From: Kiritimatiellia bacterium
GTDB taxonomy: Bacteria > Verrucomicrobiota > Kiritimatiellia > RFP12 > DVOR01
Reading direction: 5' to 3'
Assembly: GCA_017548245.1 (NCBI GenBank)
Contig: JAFYMU010000192.1
Coordinates: forward strand, 1 to 5,913
DNA: 5,913 nt
Shown: one piece after another, positions 1 to 5,895 of the stretch
Layout: each line of letters opens with the position of its first letter
How positions within the stretch are numbered: position 1 is the first letter of the stretch
The notes under the pieces: generated by a model
The model's database searches: none
Seen by the model: only the letters and a program-made list of their open reading frames with translations
What the model was told of the DNA's origin: nothing
Translations under genes and position numbers: made by a program

Positions 1-579
1 CATCGCACCGTCCATGGCACCATAGAGTTGCGATTCCTTGGAGAGTTCGTTACGACGCGCACGGGCCGTCTCTTGGTCAATCGCGCCTGCACGCATATCC
101 GCGTCAATGGACATCTGCTTCCCGGGCATTGCGTCGAGCGTAAAGCGTGCACCCACTTCAGAGACACGTTCGGCACCCTTTGCAATCACGACGAACTGCA
201 CAATCGTGATAATCAAGAAGATCACCGCACCAACCACAAAGTTGCCGCCGACCACAAAGTTACCGAAGGTGTAGATAATCTCACCAGCGTTTGCGTGCAA
301 GAGAATCAAACGCGTCGTCGAGACGTTCAACGCCAAACGGAAGAGCGTGGTGAACAACAACATCGATGGGAAGGTGGAGAAGGCCAATGCTCGTGGCAAA
401 TAGAGCGAGAGCATCAACATCACCGTGGAAATCATCAAGTTCACCGAGATCAACAAGTCCATCACGGCGGTCGGTAAGGGCACAATCAACAACCCGATGA
501 TGAAGACCACCAGGAATGCCAATACCAAATCGCCGAAACGACTGAACGCGGTTGTGACTTTTACAAGTTTGCCAAGCAT
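1..579 (-). CDS. sctV: SctV (YscV/LcrD) export gate protein, 5' part
   Basis: Inner-membrane export gate of the T3SS, a FlhA/FHIPEP family protein whose cytoplasmic ring receives substrates and chaperones. Only the first 193 codons are here and the frame is open to the window edge; the family is about 680-710 residues. Four hydrophobic segments are visible at about residues 17-34, 36-58, 66-84 and 112-134. The FHIPEP signature follows at about 138-163, containing [20 protein letters not shown] and then IDAD. Other family motifs are [13 protein letters not shown] and [13 protein letters not shown]. The ATG at 577-579 is preceded by an AAGGGGA Shine-Dalgarno-like stretch about 11 nt away, slightly long. 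It starts 16 nt after the yscX-like gene. Position next to sycN- and yscX-like genes, rather than flagellar genes, makes it SctV and not FlhA. The family call is very secure. Confidence 0.96.
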   Translation of the reverse strand, partial: MLGKLVKVTTAFSRFGDLVLAFLVVFIIGLLIVPLPTAVMDLLISVNLMISTVMLMLSLYLPRALAFSTFPSMLLFTTLFRLALNVSTTRLILLHANAGEIIYTFGNFVVGGNFVVGAVIFLIITIVQFVVIAKGAERVSEVGARFTLDAMPGKQMSIDADMRAGAIDQETARARRNELSKESQLYGAMDGAM

Positions 580-595
580 GGTTTATTCAATCCCC

Positions 596-976
596 TTACG
601 TTTCCAACAGGGCCGCGCGATAATGTTCAAAGACTTCTGTATCCGCCAACAGGCTTTCAAGTTCGCGAACTGCGCGCGCAGCCGCTTCGCCTTTTTGTGC
701 ACGGAGGGTTTCTAAAGCGGAGCGCGCCGTCAGGCTAAACCCTGCAGGCGTGCGCAAATACGCGCTATTCCCTGCAACCAAGGCGCTCATAATTTCGCCT
801 ACGACGCTCTCCCCTTCGGGAAAGATATTCGCAAGGGCTTCACTGACGGTGGTCGAACCTGGCAACAACTGCTTTTGGCGTTCGCCACCGGGTGCGCCCT
901 CTTCTCCCGAGGCATATTCTGCCACCGAGATGCCCGTATCAAATCGAATGGTCTCAGTTGTACGACGTGTTTTCAT
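596..976 (-). CDS. sctX: SctX (YscX-like) T3SS export component
   Basis: A 126-residue protein. YscX (about 122 aa) is an exported component needed for secretion of early substrates; it binds its chaperone YscY and the export gate YscV. The layout matches that family: a polar N-terminus with a GI motif (residues 15-16), a proline-containing segment LLPGSTTVSEALANIFP (37-53) corresponding to the ALPP...YP region of YscX, then TPAGFSL (76-82) followed by helices rich in Leu, Ala and Glu to the end. Position is strong support: it lies between sycN-like and sctV genes, exactly as yscX does in the Yersinia virA operon. The ATG overlaps the sycN stop (ATGA), with AGGAGG 8 nt upstream. The stop is TAA, followed two codons later by an in-frame TGA. 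No yscY follows. Similarity is judged by eye and from gene order. Confidence 0.75.
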   Translation of the reverse strand: MKTRRTTETIRFDTGISVAEYASGEEGAPGGERQKQLLPGSTTVSEALANIFPEGESVVGEIMSALVAGNSAYLRTPAGFSLTARSALETLRAQKGEAAARAVRELESLLADTEVFEHYRAALLET

Positions 977-1365
977 GCACCGAGCCTCCTTCTGTAATGC
1001 TCAGTTGCGCGCCACAATTCTGCCATTGCGCCTTCCAAATTGCCCAACGTCACCGCTTCCATCTCCAAGCGAATCGCAAAGAGGGCGCGTTCGGGACGTT
1101 CCAAAATGCCCACACGCATCGTAAAGGCACCGCGACGCAAGGGATCGGCACTTGCCAGCAAGGTCTTCAACGCCTCAGCCGTCGTTGGCGGTTCGGCAGA
1201 CATTGTAAGCGTCAGAAAATCAAAGGCATATTCAAGGCGCAACACAACCCCATTTTCAAAATGCAAGGCCGCCACGCCATCGGCATTGAGCGCAAAGGTC
1301 TGAAGGCCAAGCCCCGAAGCGAATTGGCGCACGACTTCATTCAACCAACTCGGTACGTGGGTCAT
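973..1365 (-). CDS. sycN: SycN-like T3SS chaperone of the gatekeeper
   Basis: A 130-residue small chaperone. In Yersinia, SycN pairs with YscB as a heterodimeric class I chaperone that delivers YopN to the export apparatus. The N-terminus WLNEVVRQFASGLGL (residues 7-21) fits the SycN start, an amphipathic helix ending in a Gly-Leu turn. It is followed by beta-strand-like segments (AALHFENGVVLRLEY, FDFLTLTMSA) and C-terminal helices, the usual CesT/SycN fold order. It lies directly downstream of the gatekeeper and upstream of sctX, the same order as yopN-tyeA-sycN-yscX. The start ATG overlaps the sctW stop by 4 nt (ATGA). A strong GAGGAGG Shine-Dalgarno lies 7 nt upstream, inside the codons of SctW's acidic tail. 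Chaperones diverge strongly, so the specific SycN call rests partly on position. Confidence 0.8.
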   Translation of the reverse strand: MTHVPSWLNEVVRQFASGLGLQTFALNADGVAALHFENGVVLRLEYAFDFLTLTMSAEPPTTAEALKTLLASADPLRRGAFTMRVGILERPERALFAIRLEMEAVTLGNLEGAMAELWRATEHYRRRLGA

Positions 1366-2543
1366 GCGTTATCCTCCTCATCTGCTTCCTCTTCGGCCTC
1401 ATCTTCAAGCGCCACTAAGCCATCCAAATGTTCTTGCGTGGCATCCAACAACCGCAAACGGTCGTCTTCAGAGGTAAAGAGACGCGAGGAGAGTTGACGG
1501 AAGACACCCATCAATTCGCGGCAAAAATCCATCTGGGCGAGCAACTTCATGATGCCGCCATCGGCAACAAATTGCGAGATATCGCGCGCCGAGACAAAGG
1601 GGCGTTCGGTGAAATCAAGCACCTTTCCGGTCATCGCTTCACCGTTGTAACGGCAGACTTCGCCGAACTGATTGGCCATCCGTGAGACCAGTTGGCTCAA
1701 ACGGTCAAAGACGGTTCGCAAGACCTGCACGCACTGCAAGTCCAACAAAATGCGACGCAGTTCTTCAGGCATCTGCGAGGGCGACGGACTCTGCAAATCC
1801 GCGCTACAACCCGCAATCAAAAATTCAATCGCCGCCGAAAGTCCCGCCATCCCACGTGCTGCCACGAGCGAACGGAAACAGTCCTGCGGTGTGGTGAATC
1901 CAATCACCTCGCCACGGTAGAGGTTACGCAACGACTGCATCTCATCAGGGGTCGTCGCACGCGCATTGACTTCGCGTGCCAGGTTAATCCCTGCGGCCAC
2001 CTCTGCGCCCTTTTCTTTCACCAACTGGGCACGCGCGGCATCCACGAGATCGCGCAAATCCCCCTCGCCCTCTTCCAACGCCGCGGCCAGAATGTCCAAC
2101 ATGGCGAATTGGTGCGACGGATCATCCGAACCGCGCACGAGCGCATCCAAGAGACGCCCTGCATTGGGTAAGTCTTGTCCGCCTTGCTGAAGTTGACGCA
2201 AATTCCGCAAGAGGCGATCCAAAAACTCCTTGCCCGGCATATCGGGCAGGGTCTTTTCCCACGCTTCAACCGCCTCTACGTAAGACGAATAGCGCGACTG
2301 CGTTTCACCTAACTTGCGTTCGGAAAGCTTTTTGGCGGACTTTTCTTCAAACTGCATGGAGAGTTCTTCCATTGCATCTTGAAGGTCGGCCGTGGGATTC
2401 TGTTCCACCACCACCGACATGCCCATCACACGTCCCGACTCAACAGGCGTTGGCGTAGTGGCCTGCATCTCAAACGCACGGAGCTGTTCGAGACGATCAG
2501 GCGCAAGACTGTGCCGAAAGACCTGTGCCGCATCAATGGCCAT
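1362..2543 (-). CDS. sctW: SctW gatekeeper, YopN-TyeA fusion
   Basis: The gatekeeper plugs export before host contact and sets substrate order; with its chaperones it acts at the cytoplasmic face of the export gate. The product is 393 aa, close to YopN (about 293) plus TyeA (about 92), so both Yersinia proteins are joined here, as in single-chain gatekeepers such as InvE or CopN. The N-terminal 80 residues look like secretion signal and chaperone-binding region. The HrpJ/YopN domain begins near SRYSSYVEAVEAWEKTLPD (about 85-105). The TyeA-like part spans about 275-379, including FVSARDISQF, FCRELMGVFRQL and DDRLRLLDATQEHLDGL. A very acidic tail of about 14 residues follows. I chose ATG 2543, preceded by GGAGGG 5 nt away, over the ATG at 2576, which would add 11 residues and overlap the upstream gene more. 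Its start overlaps the AIM24-like gene by 11 nt. Confidence 0.92.
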   Translation of the reverse strand: MAIDAAQVFRHSLAPDRLEQLRAFEMQATTPTPVESGRVMGMSVVVEQNPTADLQDAMEELSMQFEEKSAKKLSERKLGETQSRYSSYVEAVEAWEKTLPDMPGKEFLDRLLRNLRQLQQGGQDLPNAGRLLDALVRGSDDPSHQFAMLDILAAALEEGEGDLRDLVDAARAQLVKEKGAEVAAGINLAREVNARATTPDEMQSLRNLYRGEVIGFTTPQDCFRSLVAARGMAGLSAAIEFLIAGCSADLQSPSPSQMPEELRRILLDLQCVQVLRTVFDRLSQLVSRMANQFGEVCRYNGEAMTGKVLDFTERPFVSARDISQFVADGGIMKLLAQMDFCRELMGVFRQLSSRLFTSEDDRLRLLDATQEHLDGLVALEDEAEEEADEEDNA

Positions 2544-3117
2544 GCGAGCCCTCCGTCCACACCACGCCGGGACCATAAAAATTCAACCAGAGCGCCTTGG
2601 CTTGACGCTTCGGAATCAAGACATCACGCATCGTCAACTTGGGGCAATGACCCGTTGGGCGCTTCGTTGTCCAAGCCACCACAGAGGCCAACCGAACGCT
2701 GAGCACGTCCCCTTCGGCAAGGACAAAACGGTGAACACGCGAGGCCGTAGCAATCACCGCCCACCCCGGATTCTTAAACTCGGTCACCGCGAGGGCGTGT
2801 TTAAAACTCATCGGAATCACACGCACCAACTGCGCCCCTGCGCGTGCCGCTTCAGGTGCCACCAAGATGCGTTCGGAGTCCACAAAGAGCGTCTCGGCAC
2901 AATCCAAGCGCGTCAAAAAGGGATGCTTGGCATCCGAACACGAGGCGGTGCCCACGACTTCAAGGCGTTGCAAACGAGCACGGTCTGGCACAATCCAGCC
3001 CGTCAGACGACGTTCCGTGACGCGACCACAATACGCAACCGGCTGGGACGTGCCCATCAGCCACATCCCATCCGTCACCTGCGCGAAGCCGCCCTCAATC
3101 GTCGCCTCATTCGCCAT
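2533..3117 (-). CDS. AIM24-like beta-rich protein inside the T3SS operon
   Basis: A 194-residue protein with no signal peptide and no clear membrane segment. The second half resembles the AIM24/TIGR00266 family, a beta-sandwich related to the TRAP-like fold: an LAEGDVLSVRLASVVAWTT stretch (133-151) followed by the terminal strand LNFYGPGVVW (178-187), resembling the family's closing 'lrftGPGtVw' strand. Bacterial AIM24 proteins have no settled biochemical role and are not standard T3SS parts. The gene sits where yscD would follow yscC in Yersinia. It overlaps both neighbours by 11 nt, so it is translated as part of the operon and not a passenger. I chose the ATG at 3117, with GGAG 7 nt upstream, over the start at 3144, which would extend it nine residues further into sctC. 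Alternatives are a locus-specific accessory or regulatory protein. Family confidence is moderate; function is unknown. Confidence 0.55.
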   Translation of the reverse strand: MANEATIEGGFAQVTDGMWLMGTSQPVAYCGRVTERRLTGWIVPDRARLQRLEVVGTASCSDAKHPFLTRLDCAETLFVDSERILVAPEAARAGAQLVRVIPMSFKHALAVTEFKNPGWAVIATASRVHRFVLAEGDVLSVRLASVVAWTTKRPTGHCPKLTMRDVLIPKRQAKALWLNFYGPGVVWTEGSHGH

Positions 3118-5077
3118 CCGCGGTCTCCGTTGCGGGTTCGGCAACCTCGGCTTGCGCCGCTTCTTCCTGTTCAGCCTGTTCGGCCTCAGCCTTTAAACGC
3201 GCAGCCTTTTCAGCCTCATAACGCGCCTTTTCGGCTTCATGCTGAGCCTCCCATTCCTGATGGTCAGCGGCCATGGCATCGCGACGCTTCTGGCGTTCCA
3301 AGTCACGTTCGGCTTCATTACGTTCGTGCTTTTCTTCTGCGCGTTCGCGACGCGCTTCCGTGCGAAATTCCATCTGCGCTTCACGTTCCTTGCGTTCGAT
3401 GCCATCCTTATCAAAGGCTTCATCCAAAACGCGTTCACGTTCAATATCACGCTGACGTTCGGCCTGCACCGTGACGGCGTCATCGGTCGTTACATCAATA
3501 ATATAAGGCGTCAAGATGAACATGCGCTGAATCGTCTCATCACGATAGCTGACGCCACCAAAGAGCCAACCAATCCACGGAATATCGCGCAAGTACGGGA
3601 TGCCCCAACCGCCCGATTCCTTGATATCGCGCAAATAACCTGCGAGCATGATGGAGTTGCCCTCCACCACCTCGGCCTGCGTTTCCAACGAGGAGGTGCG
3701 CGTCATCGGCATTGCATCCACGGTAATCGCCACAAAACCGCCATCCTGCAACTCCATCGAGAGCCAAATGCGGTCAGGCGTGTTCTGCGCCTCCGAAGCA
3801 ACAATGCGCGGCTTCACTTGCAACTTCGTGCCAGCCGAGACCTCTTCAAGCGTAGCCACTTCCGTACCAATCACGCGGGCATGGTAGCTCTGTGTATCGG
3901 TCATCTCAGCGGCCATATTATTTAAGGTAAGGATTGATGTACGCGAAATCGAACGTGCCTTGCCCTTCTCGCGCAAGGCCGAGAGCGAAGCCGACACCTT
4001 GACATCATCGCCCAAATAGGTCAATGCACCCGCGAGGCCCTTGCCACCCAAGGACAAGGGATTCACGAGATTGGCCGCATTTTGGCCTGCCGAACCGTTA
4101 AACTGGTCACGAACGCCTTCCACCTTCAACGACAGCTGCCAGTCCAACGCATCCTGCTGCGTCAATTCCACCACCGTCACCCCAATTTCAACCAACTTCT
4201 GGGGGCGGTCCAATTCCGCAATGAGCTGTTCGTACATCGGCAAACGCGTCACGGTGTCACGCACAATCACCGCATTGAGACGATTGTCAGGGCGAATCAC
4301 CGGGCGGAAGGCCGAGTCAATCGTGGCGCTCAAACGATCCGTGCTATTAGTCACATCATGTTCGCGAACCGGAGCCGGGCCATCACTCCCCGCCATGATT
4401 TCTTCCAGCAACTGCGCCACGCCACGAATCGTTGCCGTCGATTCCGAACTCGTCACGCTAAAGCTCACATTATCCGCCCACGTGTGCTTGAGCGGGAAGA
4501 TGCGCGTTTCAACCGAGGTGAAGGTGCGCTGTTCGCGCAATTTATCGGCACGTGCAATCATCTCCGAAATCAACATCACATAACGCGGCGGACCCGAGAC
4601 CAAGATGAGTTCGCCATTCGATGCCGTCTTGAGCGGGAAACGAGCATCCTCCACACCCAATTCAACCATCATCTGCAAGACTTCATCGGCCTTCATGTAA
4701 CGCAGGTCAATCAACGTCGAGCCCATTTCACCCACCGTGTAGATGTAGAGCGCCGTGCCATCGTAATACCACGTCAAGTTGTTGATTGCCGAGATGCGAT
4801 CCAAAAATTCTGCGGGCGCAACCTCCTTGAAGTCACCCGAAAGCACACCCGTCACACGATCCGACAACAAAATCGGAATCCCTTGGGCCACACTAAAACT
4901 CTCCAATGCCGAACGAATCGACATCTGACGCTCCACCAACGTTTAGGTCTCGCTCTTCCACGGCAACTTCTTGCCAGGCGTCGGCTCCGTAGCAAAGGCC
5001 AACGCGCTGAGACAGCACGCCACCATCGTTGCCACCCAACGCAAAAGCCGCCCATTCATCGTTCGCAACATTGTCAT
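3107..5077 (-). CDS. sctC: SctC (YscC) secretin, interrupted by in-frame TAA at codon 45
   Basis: Forms the outer-membrane ring of the injectisome. The full frame is 656 codons. Residues 1-29 form a signal peptide (Arg-rich start, hydrophobic core, cleavage after LAFA). The start ATG at 5077 follows GAGAGGA by 4 nt. Codon 45 is TAA (4943-4945), but the same frame continues as a complete secretin. N0 spans about 47-116, with LTWYYDGTALYIY close to YscC LVWYYDGNVLYIF. N1 spans about 121-186 and contains SGPPRY. N3 spans about 196-296 and contains LNAVIVRD. The secretin pore domain spans about 301-536, with its signature ending IPYLRDIPWIGWLFGG. Residues about 546-656 are a highly charged Glu/Arg/Ala-rich predicted coiled coil in place of the usual pilotin-binding end. 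A TTG at 4939 could begin a 610-residue product lacking the signal peptide. A real nonsense mutation would make this a pseudogene; a base-call error is also possible. Confidence 0.93.
4943..4945 (-). other. In-frame TAA stop inside sctC
   Basis: Read on the minus strand the codons are ACC TAA ACG TTG GTG GAG. The upstream codons encode the signal peptide and linker ending PWKSET; the downstream codons continue N0 without loss of frame. Aligned by spacing with Yersinia YscC (W, four residues, then Y-V-Y-V-A-K-G-E-S-L), the stop sits exactly on the conserved Tyr. A single third-base change from TAC or TAT would produce it. Confidence 0.9.
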
Positions 5078-5081
5078 AAAA

Positions 5082-5088
5082 TCCTCTC
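5082..5088 (-). promoter_or_regulatory. Ribosome binding site deciding the sctC start
   Basis: GAGAGGA on the minus strand lies 4 nt before the ATG at 5077 and 10 nt before a second in-frame ATG at 5071. It supports initiation upstream of the signal peptide and therefore upstream of the in-frame TAA. The TTG at 4939 has no comparable site. Confidence 0.65.
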
Positions 5089-5094
5089 ACACGC

Positions 5095-5493
5095 TCAGGG
5101 ACGGATTACCATCTCTGGAAATGACGAAAAATCCATAGGCTCCGCAGCCACCCGTGCAAGCCACCAGTCACACGAGTCTGCGAATGTTTCAAAAAAGACA
5201 CGTAATTCATGGGACGAAGCAGACGCCTGAATCTCCTGGGCCAAAACAGCCGCATGACGTTGCGTATCCCAATACACCATCGCCTCTTCACGAAGGATGC
5301 GCCCCATACTACACGAGGCCAAGTGGCGAAGATCATCCTCATCCTGAGACAACTCACGCATCAACACCAACCGCTTCTCAAGATCCAAGCAGCGCACATC
5401 GCCACCATCCACCTTGAAGACAAATTCAACCGCATCCGCAGGCACTACCTGCGAATAACCAATTGCTGACGCTAACCGTGTTAATGCACTCAT
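5095..5493 (-). CDS. yscB: YscB-like T3SS chaperone
   Basis: A 132-residue small acidic protein with the class I (CesT/YscB/SycN-like) chaperone pattern. An N-terminal helix, LTRLASAIGYSQ (residues 4-15), is followed by strands VEFVFKVDGGDVRCLDLEKRL (about 22-42), then helices including LREEAMVYW. Yersinia YscB (137 aa) starts similarly with a short Leu-rich helix ending in a Gly turn. Position is the main reason for the specific call: yscB immediately precedes yscC in Yersinia, and here this gene ends 17 nt before sctC. YscB pairs with SycN to chaperone YopN, and both expected partners are encoded downstream in the same operon. It is the first gene after the promoter. No good Shine-Dalgarno precedes the ATG at 5493 (GAGAG is about 16 nt away), so the start may be inefficient or slightly different. 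It could also be a chaperone for another substrate. Confidence 0.72.
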   Translation of the reverse strand: MSALTRLASAIGYSQVVPADAVEFVFKVDGGDVRCLDLEKRLVLMRELSQDEDDLRHLASCSMGRILREEAMVYWDTQRHAAVLAQEIQASASSHELRVFFETFADSCDWWLARVAAEPMDFSSFPEMVIRP

Positions 5494-5528
5494 CGACGAG
5501 GATAAAAAGCTCTCTAAAACTATCTACC

Positions 5529-5558
5529 AATATACCATATACTATAAAATCCAGTCAA
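5529..5558 (-). promoter_or_regulatory. Sigma70-like promoter of the T3SS operon
   Basis: Minus strand -35 TTGACT (5553-5558) and -10 TATATT (5529-5534), each matching 5 of 6 consensus bases, separated by 18 bp. The surrounding sequence is AT-rich. Transcription would begin near 5522, giving a leader of about 28 nt before the yscB-like ATG. Palindrome array A begins about 70 bp upstream of the -35, so a factor binding there could act on this promoter. No other promoter is evident within the tightly packed operon. Confidence 0.65.
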
Positions 5559-5628
5559 ACAAGCCCCTTAAAAAACGTGTAACCACCCTTCCCCAAGAAC
5601 ACCCCAAAGCACCCTTTTACCCCCTTTT

Positions 5629-5735
5629 GAAAAGCAGTGGGATTGCCTCTGCAAAAGCAGTGCTTTTGACCATCAATTGCAGTGCTTTTGACGAGCGAAA
5701 GCACTGCTTTTCAACCCCCAATTCCACTGCTTTTG
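5629..5735. repeat. Palindrome array A: five 17-bp units
   Basis: Five units of form 8-bp arm, 1-bp centre, 8-bp arm. Unit 2 (5652-5668) is CAAAAGCAGTGCTTTTG, with perfect arms. The others are 5629-5645 GAAAAGCAGTGGGATTG, 5674-5690 CAATTGCAGTGCTTTTG, 5696-5712 CGAAAGCACTGCTTTTC and 5719-5735 CAATTCCACTGCTTTTG. Linkers are 6, 5, 5 and 6 bp and unrelated in sequence. Centres are at 5637, 5660, 5682, 5704 and 5727. The whole array is also symmetric about 5682: 5630-5645 pairs with 5719-5734, and 5653-5668 with 5696-5711, each over 16 positions with one G-T. This suggests repeated binding sites for a dimeric protein, or a large hairpin if transcribed. The role is unknown. Confidence 0.85.
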
Positions 5736-5744
5736 AAGGTGCTT

Positions 5745-5851
5745 GAATCGAGGCTCAATTGCCCCCTGAATCGAGGCTCGATTGCACTTCAATCGAGGCT
5801 CAATTGATCGTCAATCGAGGCTCGATCGACGGGGCAAAACAAGCGCGATTG
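5745..5851. repeat. Palindrome array B: four clear 17-bp units plus a decayed fifth
   Basis: Units are 5745-5761 GAATCGAGGCTCAATTG, 5768-5784 GAATCGAGGCTCGATTG, 5790-5806 CAATCGAGGCTCAATTG and 5812-5828 CAATCGAGGCTCGATCG. The ideal form is CAATCGAG, G, CTCGATTG, again 8-1-8. Linkers are 6, 5 and 5 bp. Centres are at 5753, 5776, 5798 and 5820. A fifth position 23 bp further on (centre 5843) keeps a right arm CGCGATTG, 7 of 8 bases, but has lost its left arm. The core GAGGCTC is invariant in the four clear units. The sequence differs from array A, although the architecture is the same. Confidence 0.85.
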
Positions 5852-5875
5852 AAAAAGGGATAAAAAGGTGCAAAT

Positions 5876-5895
5876 AAGCCCCCTTCTGGGCTTTT
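5876..5895. terminator. Weak Rho-independent terminator candidate
   Basis: AAGCCC (5876-5881), a 6-nt loop and GGGCTT (5888-5893) form a 6-bp stem; on the plus strand a run of four T (5892-5895) begins within the stem's 3' arm. The stem is short and the T tract brief. On the minus strand the hairpin is followed by ATTTG. It could end a gene lying to the right and reading left, but none is visible in the window. Confidence 0.35.

Noticed and set aside
1..579. Flagellar FlhA
   Set aside because: The FHIPEP signature is shared, but neighbouring secretin, gatekeeper and YscX/SycN-like genes belong to an injectisome and no flagellar gene is present.
2544..2576. Longer sctW start at 2576
   Set aside because: It adds 11 Arg/Trp-rich residues lying entirely within the upstream gene; the ATG at 2543 has a GGAGGG site at proper spacing.
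2392..3474. Long plus-strand open frame opposite sctW, the AIM24-like gene and sctC
   Set aside because: Antisense to three supported genes, with a His/Arg/Pro-rich low-complexity translation and no family resemblance.
3107..4939. TTG at 4939 as the true sctC start
   Set aside because: It would remove the signal peptide needed for a secretin and has no clear ribosome site, while an in-frame signal peptide with a good site lies just upstream of the TAA.
4082..5230. Long plus-strand open frame opposite sctC
   Set aside because: It lies antisense to a clear secretin, its translation is rich in His, Arg and Gln as expected of a shadow frame, and it has no recognisable domain.
5629..5735. Insertion sequence ends, MITE or integron attC site
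   Set aside because: No transposase, target-site duplication or attC core motifs are visible; the regular 22-23 bp period with many units does not fit paired terminal repeats.
5629..5851. CRISPR array
   Set aside because: Units are 17 bp with linkers of only 5-6 bp and the units vary; CRISPR repeats are longer, near-identical and separated by about 30-bp spacers. No cas gene is seen.
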